Assembly: GCA_016794735.1 (NCBI GenBank)
Contig: JAEUJK010000754.1
Location: 1-6,702 of the forward strand
DNA: 6,702 nucleotides
From: Gemmatimonadota bacterium
GTDB taxonomy: Bacteria; Gemmatimonadota; Gemmatimonadetes; Gemmatimonadales; Gemmatimonadaceae
Reading direction: 5' to 3'
In this document: piece by piece, positions 1 to 6,262 of the stretch
Layout: each line of letters opens with the position of its first letter
Position numbering within the stretch: position 1 is the stretch's first letter
Program-made: the position numbers and the translations under genes
The notes under the pieces: model-generated
Databases searched by the model: none
What the model was told of the DNA's origin: nothing
What the model saw: the letters and a program-made list of their open reading frames with translations, nothing else

Positions 1-1476
1 CACCTGCGGGTAGCGATAGTGGTCGATGGCTCGGGCGCACGCGTTCTGGAAGGCCTGCGCCGTGTACTCGTCGAAGAGGAAGCCGGTGACGTTGTCGTCG
101 ATCGTGTCGGCGAGCCCGCCCACCTTGCGGGCCACGGGCAATGTGCCGTAGCGCTGCGCGCGCATCTGCGTGAGGCCGCATGGCTCGTACTGCGACGGCA
201 TGACGATCATGTCGGCCCCCGCCAGCAGGCGATGCTCCTGCTCGACGGTGAAGTTCGTCTGCACGCCAATCCGGCCTGGCGCGTAGTTCGCCAGCTCGCG
301 AAGGATGTCCACGTAGCGCTTCTCACCCTGGCCCAGGAAGATGAACTGGGCGTCGAGCGAGAGGAACGCGGGCGATCCGAGGATGAGGTCCAGCCCCTTC
401 TGCGCGACCATGCGCGCCGACATCCCGATGATCGGGGTGCCGGGCTTCTGCGGGAGGCCAAAGATGTTCTGCAGGGCCGCCTTGCACTTGCGCTTGTTGG
501 CCAGCGCCTGCACCGAATAGTTGGCCGCGATGTACTTGTCGGTCGCCGGGTCCCAGTCGGTGTTGTCGATCCCGTTGAGTACCCCAATGAACCGCTCGCG
601 CATGGCGATGAAGTGTTCGTGCAGGCCGAACCCGCCGGCCGCCGTCCGCAGCTCGTGCGCATGCGTGGGACTCACCGTCGTCACGACGTCGGCGCAGGCA
701 ATGCCCCCCTTGAGGAGGTTCATCCGCCCGTGCCACTCGAACATGTGGTGGTTGTAGAACTCCCACGGCAGCCCCACCTGCGCCATCGTCTCGGTCGCAA
801 AGTGCCCCTGGTAACCGGCATTGTGCACCGTGAGCGTGCTGAACGTCTTGCGATAGAACGGACGTCCCATGTCGTAGGCGCGCAGGTACGCCGGCGCGAG
901 GGCCGCATGCCAATCATGGGCATGCAGCATCACCGGCGCCTCGGCCACTCGCGGCAACGCGTTCAGCGCGGCCAACGCAAAGAACCCCCAGCGCTGCGCA
1001 CTGTCGGGATAGTCGCCCGACTTGTCGCCGTAGATCCCGTCGCGATCGAAGAAGTGCGCGTTGGCCACGAAGTACACGCGCGGCTTCCCTTCCCCCTCGC
1101 GCGCGCGCAGCGACTGCGATTCACAGAGGTGGGCCTCCTCCGTCCGCGACCCGACGACCACCGGAAACGGATCACCCACGCGAACGAAATCGCTCACGAC
1201 GGAGCGCACCTGCGGGTACAGCGGCATGATGACCGCGACCTTGAGGCCGGCCTTCACCTGCTCCAGCGCGAGGTTGGCGACCGCCTCACCGAGGCCGCCC
1301 GTCCGGGCGAACGGCGCGAGTTCGGCCGCGACGTGCACCACCTGCACGGGTTCGCCGGCAGGCGTGAGGAGCGGATAGGGACCTCGGGCCTCGACAGCGG
1401 CCGCCGGTGCGGTCTTCGCCCGCGTCTTGCGCGGGGTGGCACCGGTGGCCGGGGTGCTGCGTTTGCGAGCTGCCAT
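1..1476 (-). CDS. glgA: Glycogen synthase (ADP-glucose type), 3' end cut by window edge
   Basis: Adds glucosyl units from a nucleotide sugar (ADP-glucose in bacterial GlgA) to growing alpha-1,4-glucan in the cytoplasm; GT5 family, GT-B fold. The window holds 492 residues and I estimate about 30 are missing. Visible motifs: ARTGGLGE at 57-64 (nucleotide-sugar loop, normally KTGGL), HDWH at 187-190, TVHNAGYQG at 216-224, GVLNGID at 298-304, SARMVAQKGLD at 353-363, and YEPCGLTQ at 430-437, where E431 matches the catalytic Glu377 of E. coli GlgA. RYGTLPVARKVGGLADT follows at 442-458. The ATG at 1476 is favoured because GGGGGAG lies just upstream. It gives a basic Ala/Pro/Lys-rich tail of about 42 residues that most GlgA proteins lack. 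A GTG at 1347 (residue 44) would give the usual short N-terminus but has a weaker ribosome site. The gene lies 13 bases after glgP and is probably cotranscribed with it. Assignment to GlgA is near certain. Confidence 0.96.
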   Translation of the reverse strand, partial: MAARKRSTPATGATPRKTRAKTAPAAAVEARGPYPLLTPAGEPVQVVHVAAELAPFARTGGLGEAVANLALEQVKAGLKVAVIMPLYPQVRSVVSDFVRVGDPFPVVVGSRTEEAHLCESQSLRAREGEGKPRVYFVANAHFFDRDGIYGDKSGDYPDSAQRWGFFALAALNALPRVAEAPVMLHAHDWHAALAPAYLRAYDMGRPFYRKTFSTLTVHNAGYQGHFATETMAQVGLPWEFYNHHMFEWHGRMNLLKGGIACADVVTTVSPTHAHELRTAAGGFGLHEHFIAMRERFIGVLNGIDNTDWDPATDKYIAANYSVQALANKRKCKAALQNIFGLPQKPGTPIIGMSARMVAQKGLDLILGSPAFLSLDAQFIFLGQGEKRYVDILRELANYAPGRIGVQTNFTVEQEHRLLAGADMIVMPSQYEPCGLTQMRAQRYGTLPVARKVGGLADTIDDNVTGFLFDEYTAQAFQNACARAIDHYRYPQV

Positions 1477-1477
1477 G

Positions 1478-1485
1478 TCTCCCCC
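1478..1485 (-). promoter_or_regulatory. Ribosome binding site of glgA
   Basis: On the minus strand the sequence GGGGGAGAC directly precedes the ATG at 1476, inside the 13-base gap after the glgP stop codon. This purine run supports the ATG over the downstream GTG at 1347, and so supports translation of the basic N-terminal tail. Confidence 0.6.
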
Positions 1486-1489
1486 GGCG

Positions 1490-3646
1490 TTATGCCGTTG
1501 GTGGGTCGTCCGGCTGTCCCCCGCCGCGCATCGCCGGGGCGTAGTACTGTCGGGCGTATTGCTGCAACATGCGACGCGACGTGAACTGCTGCCCCGCCAC
1601 ACGGATTGCGTGCTTCATCTTCTGGATCCACGCGCGGGGAATGCCGCGGTCGTCGCGCGTGTAGTACAACGGCACCACCTGCTCCTCGAGCAGACGATAC
1701 AGGTGGTCGGCGTCCCAGTCATCAGGGGCTGCCCGCGACGATGCCGGGGGAATGGCCCACCCATTGAGTCCGTCGTATCCCTCATGCCACCAGCCATCGA
1801 GGGTCGACAGCTGTGGCACACCGTTCAGGGCCGCCTTCATGCCGCTGGTGCCACTCGCCTCCAGCGGGACGCGCGGCAGGTTGAGCCACAGGTCCACGCC
1901 CTGCACCAGCCGGTGCGCCAGGTGCAGCTCGTAGTCCTCGATGAACGCCACGCGGCCCTCGAAGCGGGAATCGCGCGTGAACGCGTACACCGATTTCAAC
2001 ACTTCCTTGCCCGGCGTGTCGGCCGGGTGGGCCTTGCCGGCGAAGATGATCTGCACCGGCCGTGACGGATCCACCAGCAGGCGCCGCAACCGCTCCGCGT
2101 CCTGGAAGATCAGGTTGGCCCGCTTGTACGTCGCAAACCGGCGCGCAAACCCGATGGTGAGGGCCGTCGGGTTGAGCAGCGTGCCCGCGCCCACGACGTG
2201 CGACGCCTCCTTCCAGTGCCGAGCCCAACGACGGCGTGCCTCTTCGCGGATGAAGTTCATCATCCCGACCTTGAGTTCGCCGTGCAGGTGCCAGAGCCGC
2301 GCGTCATCGATGTCGAGCACACGCTCCCAGAACGTCGTGTCGCCCACATGGTGCGGCCAGTCGTGCCCCAGCTCATGGTCGAACAGGTCCATGAGTTCAC
2401 GCGCCATCCACGTGGCCTTGTGCACGCCGTTCGTCACGTGGCCGATCGGCACCTTCGTCGCCTCACGATCGGGCCAGAGCGGGGCCCAGATGGAGCGCGA
2501 GACCTCGCCGTGCTTGCGCGCGACGCCATTCACGAACCGCGACAGCCGCAATGCGCACACCGTCATCTGGAACTGCAGGCGGTTCTCGGTGGGGTGCTTC
2601 CCGATCTGGTGGAACACCTCCTTGGCGACCCCCATCTCCTCCCACACGGGCCCCGTGCACTCCTCCAACTTGCCGAAGTCGAAGGCGTCGTGGCCCGCCG
2701 GCACCGGCGTGTGCGTGGTGAAAATGCTGCTCGATCGCACCTGGCGAACCGCTTCATCGAACGCGACCCCGGCGGTCGTGAGCTCGCGGACGCGCTCGAC
2801 GAGCATGAATGCCGCGTGGCCCTCGTTGGCGTGCCACGCCGCGGGCTGCACCCCAGCGGCCCGCAGCACCCGCACACCACCAACGCCGAGGATCCACTCC
2901 TGGCGCAGGCGCACATCGGGTCCCCCGGTGTAGAGCTTCGAGGTGAGGTCGCGATCGGCCGGGTCGTTCTGCTCGAGGTCCGTGTCCAGCAGGTACACGG
3001 GAACGCGCCCGACGTGCATGCGCCACGCGCCAACGTGGATGTTGCGCCCGAACGTGCGCACCACCGCGAGGTACGGCTCGCGCGCCGGTCCGTACAGGCG
3101 CTCGAGCGGCGTGTTCTTCACGTCGAACTGCTCGTCCGAGTCCTGCTGCAACCCGTCGAGGTTCAGCTTCTGGTCGAAGTAGCCCTTCTGGTAGTAGAGC
3201 CCGATCCCGACGAGCGGCACGCCGAGGTCCGACGACGACTTGCAGTGGTCGCCGGCCAGCACCCCGAGACCGCCCGAGTAGATCGGGACGGAGTTGTGGA
3301 GCCCAAACTCCGCGCAGAAGTAGGCAATCACCTGCCCCTGCAAGTCCACGAACTGGTCGTGGAACCAGGTGTCGGCGAACGACCCCTCGCGTCGCACGTC
3401 CTCGACCACCCGATCGTACAGCTCCAGGAACTGCGGGTCGCGGGAACACTCACTCAGCCGACTCGGGTCCACCCGCCGCAGCAAGGCGATCGGGTTGTGC
3501 CGCGTGAGGTGCCAGAGGGAGTCGTCGAGCAGGGCAAACAGGCGCCGGGAATTGCGGCTCCAGCTCCAGCTCAGGTTGGTGGCAATGGCCCCGAGCCCCT
3601 CGATGCGCTCCGGGAGGTAGGGGATCTTGTCGTTCGCGAGTGACAT
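1490..3646 (-). CDS. glgP: Glycogen/alpha-glucan phosphorylase with N-terminal DUF3417-like domain
   Basis: Releases glucose-1-phosphate from glucan chain ends with phosphate and pyridoxal phosphate; cytoplasmic, GT35 family. The 718-residue reading belongs to the shorter alpha-glucan phosphorylase group seen in actinobacteria and thermophiles, not the E. coli GlgP/MalP type. Residues 8-110 (LPERIEGLGAIATNLSWSW onward) resemble DUF3417. The catalytic part shows AEFGLHNSVPIYSGGLGVLA at 112-131, HANEGHAAFM at 272-281, FTTHTPVPAGHDAF at 309-322, HVTNGVH at 403-409, RRFATYKRANLIF at 502-514, and EASGTSGMKAALNG at 596-609 with K604 as the expected PLP lysine. WWHEGYDGLNGW follows. The start is uncertain. 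ATG 3646 fits where family similarity begins, but has no clear ribosome site; ATG 3658 is four codons upstream. The longest open frame starts at 3736, inside a dyad, and is unlikely. The gene heads the glgP-glgA unit. Confidence 0.95.
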   Translation of the reverse strand: MSLANDKIPYLPERIEGLGAIATNLSWSWSRNSRRLFALLDDSLWHLTRHNPIALLRRVDPSRLSECSRDPQFLELYDRVVEDVRREGSFADTWFHDQFVDLQGQVIAYFCAEFGLHNSVPIYSGGLGVLAGDHCKSSSDLGVPLVGIGLYYQKGYFDQKLNLDGLQQDSDEQFDVKNTPLERLYGPAREPYLAVVRTFGRNIHVGAWRMHVGRVPVYLLDTDLEQNDPADRDLTSKLYTGGPDVRLRQEWILGVGGVRVLRAAGVQPAAWHANEGHAAFMLVERVRELTTAGVAFDEAVRQVRSSSIFTTHTPVPAGHDAFDFGKLEECTGPVWEEMGVAKEVFHQIGKHPTENRLQFQMTVCALRLSRFVNGVARKHGEVSRSIWAPLWPDREATKVPIGHVTNGVHKATWMARELMDLFDHELGHDWPHHVGDTTFWERVLDIDDARLWHLHGELKVGMMNFIREEARRRWARHWKEASHVVGAGTLLNPTALTIGFARRFATYKRANLIFQDAERLRRLLVDPSRPVQIIFAGKAHPADTPGKEVLKSVYAFTRDSRFEGRVAFIEDYELHLAHRLVQGVDLWLNLPRVPLEASGTSGMKAALNGVPQLSTLDGWWHEGYDGLNGWAIPPASSRAAPDDWDADHLYRLLEEQVVPLYYTRDDRGIPRAWIQKMKHAIRVAGQQFTSRRMLQQYARQYYAPAMRGGGQPDDPPTA

Positions 3647-3703
3647 GGCCGGGAACATAACCAGCCCCGCTGACGGCACACCTCCGCCAATCGGGGGCAA
3701 ACC

Positions 3704-3725
3704 TCTGTCAAGCATGCTTGACAGA
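3704..3725. promoter_or_regulatory. Perfect 22-bp palindrome, putative operator 1
   Basis: The half-site TCTGTCAAGCA at 3704-3714 is followed by its exact reverse complement TGCTTGACAGA at 3715-3725, with no gap and no mismatch. The right half contains the -35 hexamer of the plus-strand promoter. The core AAGCATGCTT (3710-3719) recurs with one change in the second dyad 21 bp downstream. The uninterrupted symmetry and promoter overlap suggest a binding site for a dimeric repressor. The XRE protein encoded at 4178-4372 is the likely ligand by proximity; this is inference. Confidence 0.75.
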
Positions 3726-3746
3726 ATGTAAAGCATACTTTACTAT
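3718..3746 (+). promoter_or_regulatory. Sigma-70-type promoter of the membrane protein/XRE pair
   Basis: A consensus -35 box TTGACA (3718-3723) is separated by exactly 17 bases from TACTAT (3741-3746), which matches 4 of 6 positions of TATAAT, including the first TA and the last AT. The region is AT-rich against a GC-rich background. The predicted transcript start is near 3752-3754, leaving a very short leader before the ATG at 3771. Both dyads overlap this promoter, so binding there would block RNA polymerase. Confidence 0.7.
3728..3743. promoter_or_regulatory. Second dyad, putative operator 2
   Basis: GTAAAG (3728-3733) and CTTTAC (3738-3743) are inverted repeats around CATA; only one base pair of the 16-bp dyad breaks symmetry. 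Its core AAGCATACTT (3731-3740) differs from the core of the first dyad at one base. Its centre is 21 bp from the first, about two helical turns, which puts both sites on one face of the DNA. It fills the promoter spacer and overlaps the first three bases of the -10 box. Confidence 0.7.
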
Positions 3747-3770
3747 GCCGGCGTGCGTTCCGAGACACTC

Positions 3771-4181
3771 ATGGACAACCGCCGACCACTCCGCTCGCTG
3801 CATCCGATGTTGCTTTGGGGGTTCCCGCTCTGGGCCGGGACCTACTTCGCCGTTCGTGTCTGGCTCGAGGGGAACCCTGGGGGACCGGAGGGAATGAGCC
3901 GGATCCTGGTGGCCCTGCTCCCGCTGCCCTTCTTCCTCGTGATGCTGTTCGGCCTCGTCACCGAGGTGCGGCGAATGGACGAGATGCACCGGCGGATCCA
4001 GTTCGAGGCACTCGCGGTCGCCTTTCCGGTGACCCTGGTCCTCATCATGACGCTGGGGCTGGTGGAGGTCGCCCAGCCACTCGACGCGCGCAACTGGAGC
4101 TTCCGCCACATCTGGCCGTTCCTCGTGCTCGCGTACTCCATCGGGCTGGCGTTCGCGATGCGACGCTACCACGCCGAATGA
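3771..4181 (+). CDS. Small four-helix membrane protein, function unknown
   Basis: I do not recognise a named family with confidence. The 136-residue product has four hydrophobic segments at about 12-32, 44-64, 80-100 and 112-130. Positive charges at the N-terminus (RRPLR), in the loop 65-76 (EVRRMDEMHRRI) and at the C-terminus (RRYH) predict both ends in the cytoplasm. The loop DEMHRRIQFEAL resembles the conserved cytoplasmic loop of small membrane proteins often encoded next to YozG-like XRE regulators; that comparison is from memory. No signal peptide, cysteine pair or catalytic motif is visible. ATG 3771 is chosen; an in-frame GTG at 3753 would add six residues but coincides with the predicted transcript start. 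The stop codon overlaps the start of the XRE gene (ATGA), implying translational coupling. The promoter carries two dyads, so expression is probably repressed by a DNA-binding protein. Confidence 0.85.
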   Translation: MDNRRPLRSLHPMLLWGFPLWAGTYFAVRVWLEGNPGGPEGMSRILVALLPLPFFLVMLFGLVTEVRRMDEMHRRIQFEALAVAFPVTLVLIMTLGLVEVAQPLDARNWSFRHIWPFLVLAYSIGLAFAMRRYHAE

Positions 4182-4372
4182 AGACGCGACTGCGGGAGTT
4201 GCGCGCAGAGCGCGGATGGTCGCAAGCGGAGCTCGCCGAGCGACTCGGCGTCTCGCGGCAGACCGTGAATTCGATCGAGACGGAGCGTTACGAGCCGAGC
4301 CTCTCGCTCGCGTTCCGCGTGGCGGCGTTGTTCGGCGCGACGGTGGAGCAGGTGTTTCAGCCGACGACGTGA
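4178..4372 (+). CDS. Small XRE/Cro-CI family transcriptional regulator
   Basis: The 64-residue protein is almost entirely one HTH_3 domain. The start MKTRLRELRAERGWSQAELA leads into the helix-turn-helix (SQAELAERLGVSRQTVNSIE, residues 15-34). The segment ERYEPSLSLAFRVAALFG at 36-53 and the ending ATVEQVF are typical of short YozG-like repressors that lack any sensor domain. Such proteins usually bind short palindromes as dimers. It overlaps the upstream membrane-protein gene by four bases (ATGA), so the two are probably made together. With no effector domain of its own, it may take its signal from the membrane protein, or may only control its own operon; both are inference. The two dyads over the operon promoter are the obvious candidate targets. 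The family call is firm; the targets are not shown by the sequence. Confidence 0.93.
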   Translation: MKTRLRELRAERGWSQAELAERLGVSRQTVNSIETERYEPSLSLAFRVAALFGATVEQVFQPTT

Positions 4373-4374
4373 GA

Positions 4375-4418
4375 CCTCGCGCCGGTCGCCGTGGCGACCG
4401 GCGTCAGGCGCGGCGAGG
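4375..4418. terminator. Nested hairpin between convergent genes, probable bidirectional terminator
   Basis: An inner perfect inverted repeat of 11 bp (4380-4390 with 4393-4403, arm CGCCGGTCGCC) lies inside an outer pair CCTCGC (4375-4380) and GCGAGG (4413-4418); the two share base 4380. It starts three bases after the XRE stop codon and reaches the end of actP, where two convergent units meet. No T-rich tract follows on either strand, so it is not a textbook intrinsic terminator. It may end transcription weakly, stabilise mRNA 3' ends, or act with Rho. Confidence 0.5.
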
Positions 4419-5993
4419 ACCGGTCGCCTCACCCAGGTGCATGCGGCGCTCCACCTCCCCGTAGCCGGCCACGGCGGCGGGGTCAGTGGTGAGGAGCGAC
4501 ACCACGATCCCGATGAGGAATGAAAGCGGGATCGTGACCAGCGCCGGGTTCTTGAGGGCAAACCACGCGCCCTCATGCTTGAGGATGTCCACCTGGATCG
4601 TGGGCGACAGCCAGATGAGCAGCAGCGTGGTGGCCGTGCCAAGCAACATCGACGCGGTGATTCCCTGCGTGGTCGCGCGTCGCCAGAAGATCGAGAGCAG
4701 CAGCGCCGGGAAGTTGGCACTCGCCGCGATCGCAAAGGCGAGGGAGACCATGAAGGCGACGTTCTGCCCCTTGAAGGTGATGCCGAGCGCCACCGCCACG
4801 ATGCCTAACGCCACGGTCGCGATCCGGGCCACGCGCAACTGCTCGGTCGCGGTCGCGTCTCCCTTGCGTGCCACGCTCACCCATAGGTCGTGGGACAGGG
4901 CCGCGGCGCCCGACAACGTGAGCCCGGCCACCACCGCGAGGATCGTCGCAAAGGCCACCGCCGCGATGAAGCCGAGGAACGGCGTCCCGCCGAGGGTCTC
5001 GGCGAGCAGCGGCGCCGCCATGTTGCCGCCACGATCCACGGCGCGAATCGCATCCGGCCCGACGAGCACCATGGCGCCGAAGCCGAGGATGAAGGTCATG
5101 AGGTAGAAGAAGCCGATCAGCCCCGTGGCGTAGAAGACCGAGGTGCGCGCGGCCTTGGCGTCGGGCACGGTGTAGAACCGCATGAGGATGTGCGGCAGCC
5201 CGGCGGTGCCGAAGATGAGTGCCATGCCTAACGACACGGCGTCGTACGGGTTGGCCACCTGCTTCCCCGGGGCGAGCATCGCGTCACCGTACTTCTCGGC
5301 GGCAGCCTGGAACAACGCGACCGGCGAGAAGCCGAACTGCGCGAGCACCATCATGGCGAGGATCGTGGCGCCGCCGAGCAGCAGCACCGCCTTCACGATT
5401 TGCACCCAGGTCGTGGCGATCATCCCGCCGAACAGGACGTACGCGATCATCGCCGCGCCCACGATCACCACGGCGGTCTCGTACGTGAGGCCGAACATGA
5501 GGCGGATGAGCCCACCGGCCCCGACCATCTGGGCGATGAGGTAGAAGATCACCGTGGCAAGCGTCCCCACCGCCGCGGCGATGCGCACCGGCTTCTGGCG
5601 CAGCCGGGCCGTGAGGACGTCGGCAAAGGTGTACTTGCCAAGGTTGCGCAGCGGTTCGGCGATGAGGAACAACACGACCGGCCACCCCACCAACCACCCG
5701 GTGGAGTAGATCAGCCCGTCGAACCCCGTCGTCGAGACCAGTCCCGCGATCCCGAGGAACGAGGCGGCACTCATGTAATCGCCCGCGAGGGCAAAGCCGT
5801 TCTGGCCCGCGGTGATCGAACGCGACGCCGCGTAGAAATCCTCGGTGGTCCGCGTCCGGCGCGCCGCCCAGTACGTGATGCCCAGCGTGATGGCGATGAA
5901 CACGAAGAAGAACGCCATCGCCACGCCGTTCGGCTCGCCGATGCGCGTCACGGGGCGCGTCGTGTCCGCCGCGACCTGCAGCAGGGCGATCAT
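4404..5993 (-). CDS. actP: Cation/acetate symporter, SSS family
   Basis: Inner-membrane transporter of the sodium:solute symporter family; E. coli ActP takes up acetate and related short monocarboxylates with a cation. The 529-residue product follows E. coli ActP (549 residues, from memory) along most of its length: TLGITYWA at 36-43, NGFALAGDYMSAASFLGIAG at 65-84, VGWPVVLFLIAEPLRNLGKY at 102-121, YLIAQMVGAG at 151-160, YVLFGGMIATTWVQIVKAVL at 185-204, FGTAGLPHILMRFYTV at 261-276, and FLGFIAAVAFATILAVVAGL at 339-358. Many hydrophobic segments are present, consistent with the 13-helix SSS fold. The ATG at 5993 overlaps the stop of the DUF485 gene (ATGA), the usual yjcH-actP coupling; an in-frame upstream start at 6065 would lie well inside that gene and is rejected. 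No acetyl-CoA synthetase gene is visible beside it, unlike E. coli acs-yjcH-actP. Two rare TTA leucine codons (L255, L396) sit in identical 10-base words. Confidence 0.95.
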   Translation of the reverse strand: MIALLQVAADTTRPVTRIGEPNGVAMAFFFVFIAITLGITYWAARRTRTTEDFYAASRSITAGQNGFALAGDYMSAASFLGIAGLVSTTGFDGLIYSTGWLVGWPVVLFLIAEPLRNLGKYTFADVLTARLRQKPVRIAAAVGTLATVIFYLIAQMVGAGGLIRLMFGLTYETAVVIVGAAMIAYVLFGGMIATTWVQIVKAVLLLGGATILAMMVLAQFGFSPVALFQAAAEKYGDAMLAPGKQVANPYDAVSLGMALIFGTAGLPHILMRFYTVPDAKAARTSVFYATGLIGFFYLMTFILGFGAMVLVGPDAIRAVDRGGNMAAPLLAETLGGTPFLGFIAAVAFATILAVVAGLTLSGAAALSHDLWVSVARKGDATATEQLRVARIATVALGIVAVALGITFKGQNVAFMVSLAFAIAASANFPALLLSIFWRRATTQGITASMLLGTATTLLLIWLSPTIQVDILKHEGAWFALKNPALVTIPLSFLIGIVVSLLTTDPAAVAGYGEVERRMHLGEATGPRRA

Positions 5994-6262
5994 TGCGACA
6001 GCTCCCGGATCTGGTGGTCGTAGTGCGTGTTGGTCCAGCGCACGTAGATCCAGGTGAGGACCCACGACGCGACGATCACCAGTGCGCCGAGGAGGATCCC
6101 GACCGACAGGCCGGGCCGGAGCAGCGTGCCCATCAGCTCCTTGTTGAAGGCGATGGACAGGATGAAGCCGAAGTACACGGCGATCATCGCCACGGTGAGG
6201 GCCACCGCGAGGCGAAAGCGGCGGGCCGCGAGGCGCTGCAGGCGTTCGTGTCGATCAGTCAC
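5990..6262 (-). CDS. yjcH: DUF485 (YjcH-like) small membrane protein paired with ActP
   Basis: The 90-residue protein has two membrane segments, about 16-38 (FRLAVALTVAMIAVYFGFIL onward) and 52-75 (LSVGILLGALVIVASWVLTW onward), with a basic N-terminus (RHERLQRLAARRFR) and a hydrophilic end. The FRLAVALTVAMIAVYFGFIL pattern, the GTLLRPGLSVGI turn and the WVLTWIYVRWTN ending match the DUF485 family, whose members are encoded directly upstream of actP-type symporters. Its role is not established; it is presumed an accessory to the transporter. The start is GTG at 6262, with no clear ribosome site; no other start gives the full first helix with its basic flank. Its stop codon overlaps the actP ATG. 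The symbol follows the E. coli homologue. Confidence 0.9.
   Translation of the reverse strand: MTDRHERLQRLAARRFRLAVALTVAMIAVYFGFILSIAFNKELMGTLLRPGLSVGILLGALVIVASWVLTWIYVRWTNTHYDHQIRELSQ

Noticed and set aside
19..1584. Long plus-strand open frame (521 codons) opposite glgA
   Set aside because: Its product is Arg/His/Val-rich without recognisable motifs, while the minus strand encodes a fully motif-consistent glycogen synthase. It is an antisense shadow of high-GC codon use.
2198..3643. Long plus-strand open frame (481 codons) opposite glgP
   Set aside because: It is a shadow of the phosphorylase gene, with low-complexity Arg/Val/His/Glu composition and no domain signal.
3683..3711. Minus-strand promoter for glgP using the TTGACA of the palindrome
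   Set aside because: At 17 bases the -10 position reads GGCGGA and no TATAAT-like hexamer lies at 16-18 bases; the TTGACA is explained by the palindrome symmetry.
3659..3736. N-terminal extension of glgP from the in-frame ATG at 3736
   Set aside because: The start lies inside the second dyad and promoter spacer, and the added residues do not resemble the family N-terminus.
4178..4372. XRE pair as a toxin-antitoxin module
   Set aside because: The partner is a four-helix membrane protein of 136 residues with no toxin motif, and small membrane toxins are usually much shorter with one helix. Nothing positive supports a toxin.
5994..6065. Upstream in-frame start for actP at 6065
   Set aside because: It would run 76 bases into the DUF485 gene and adds hydrophilic residues with no family match; the ATG at 5993 overlaps the stop as in other yjcH-actP pairs.
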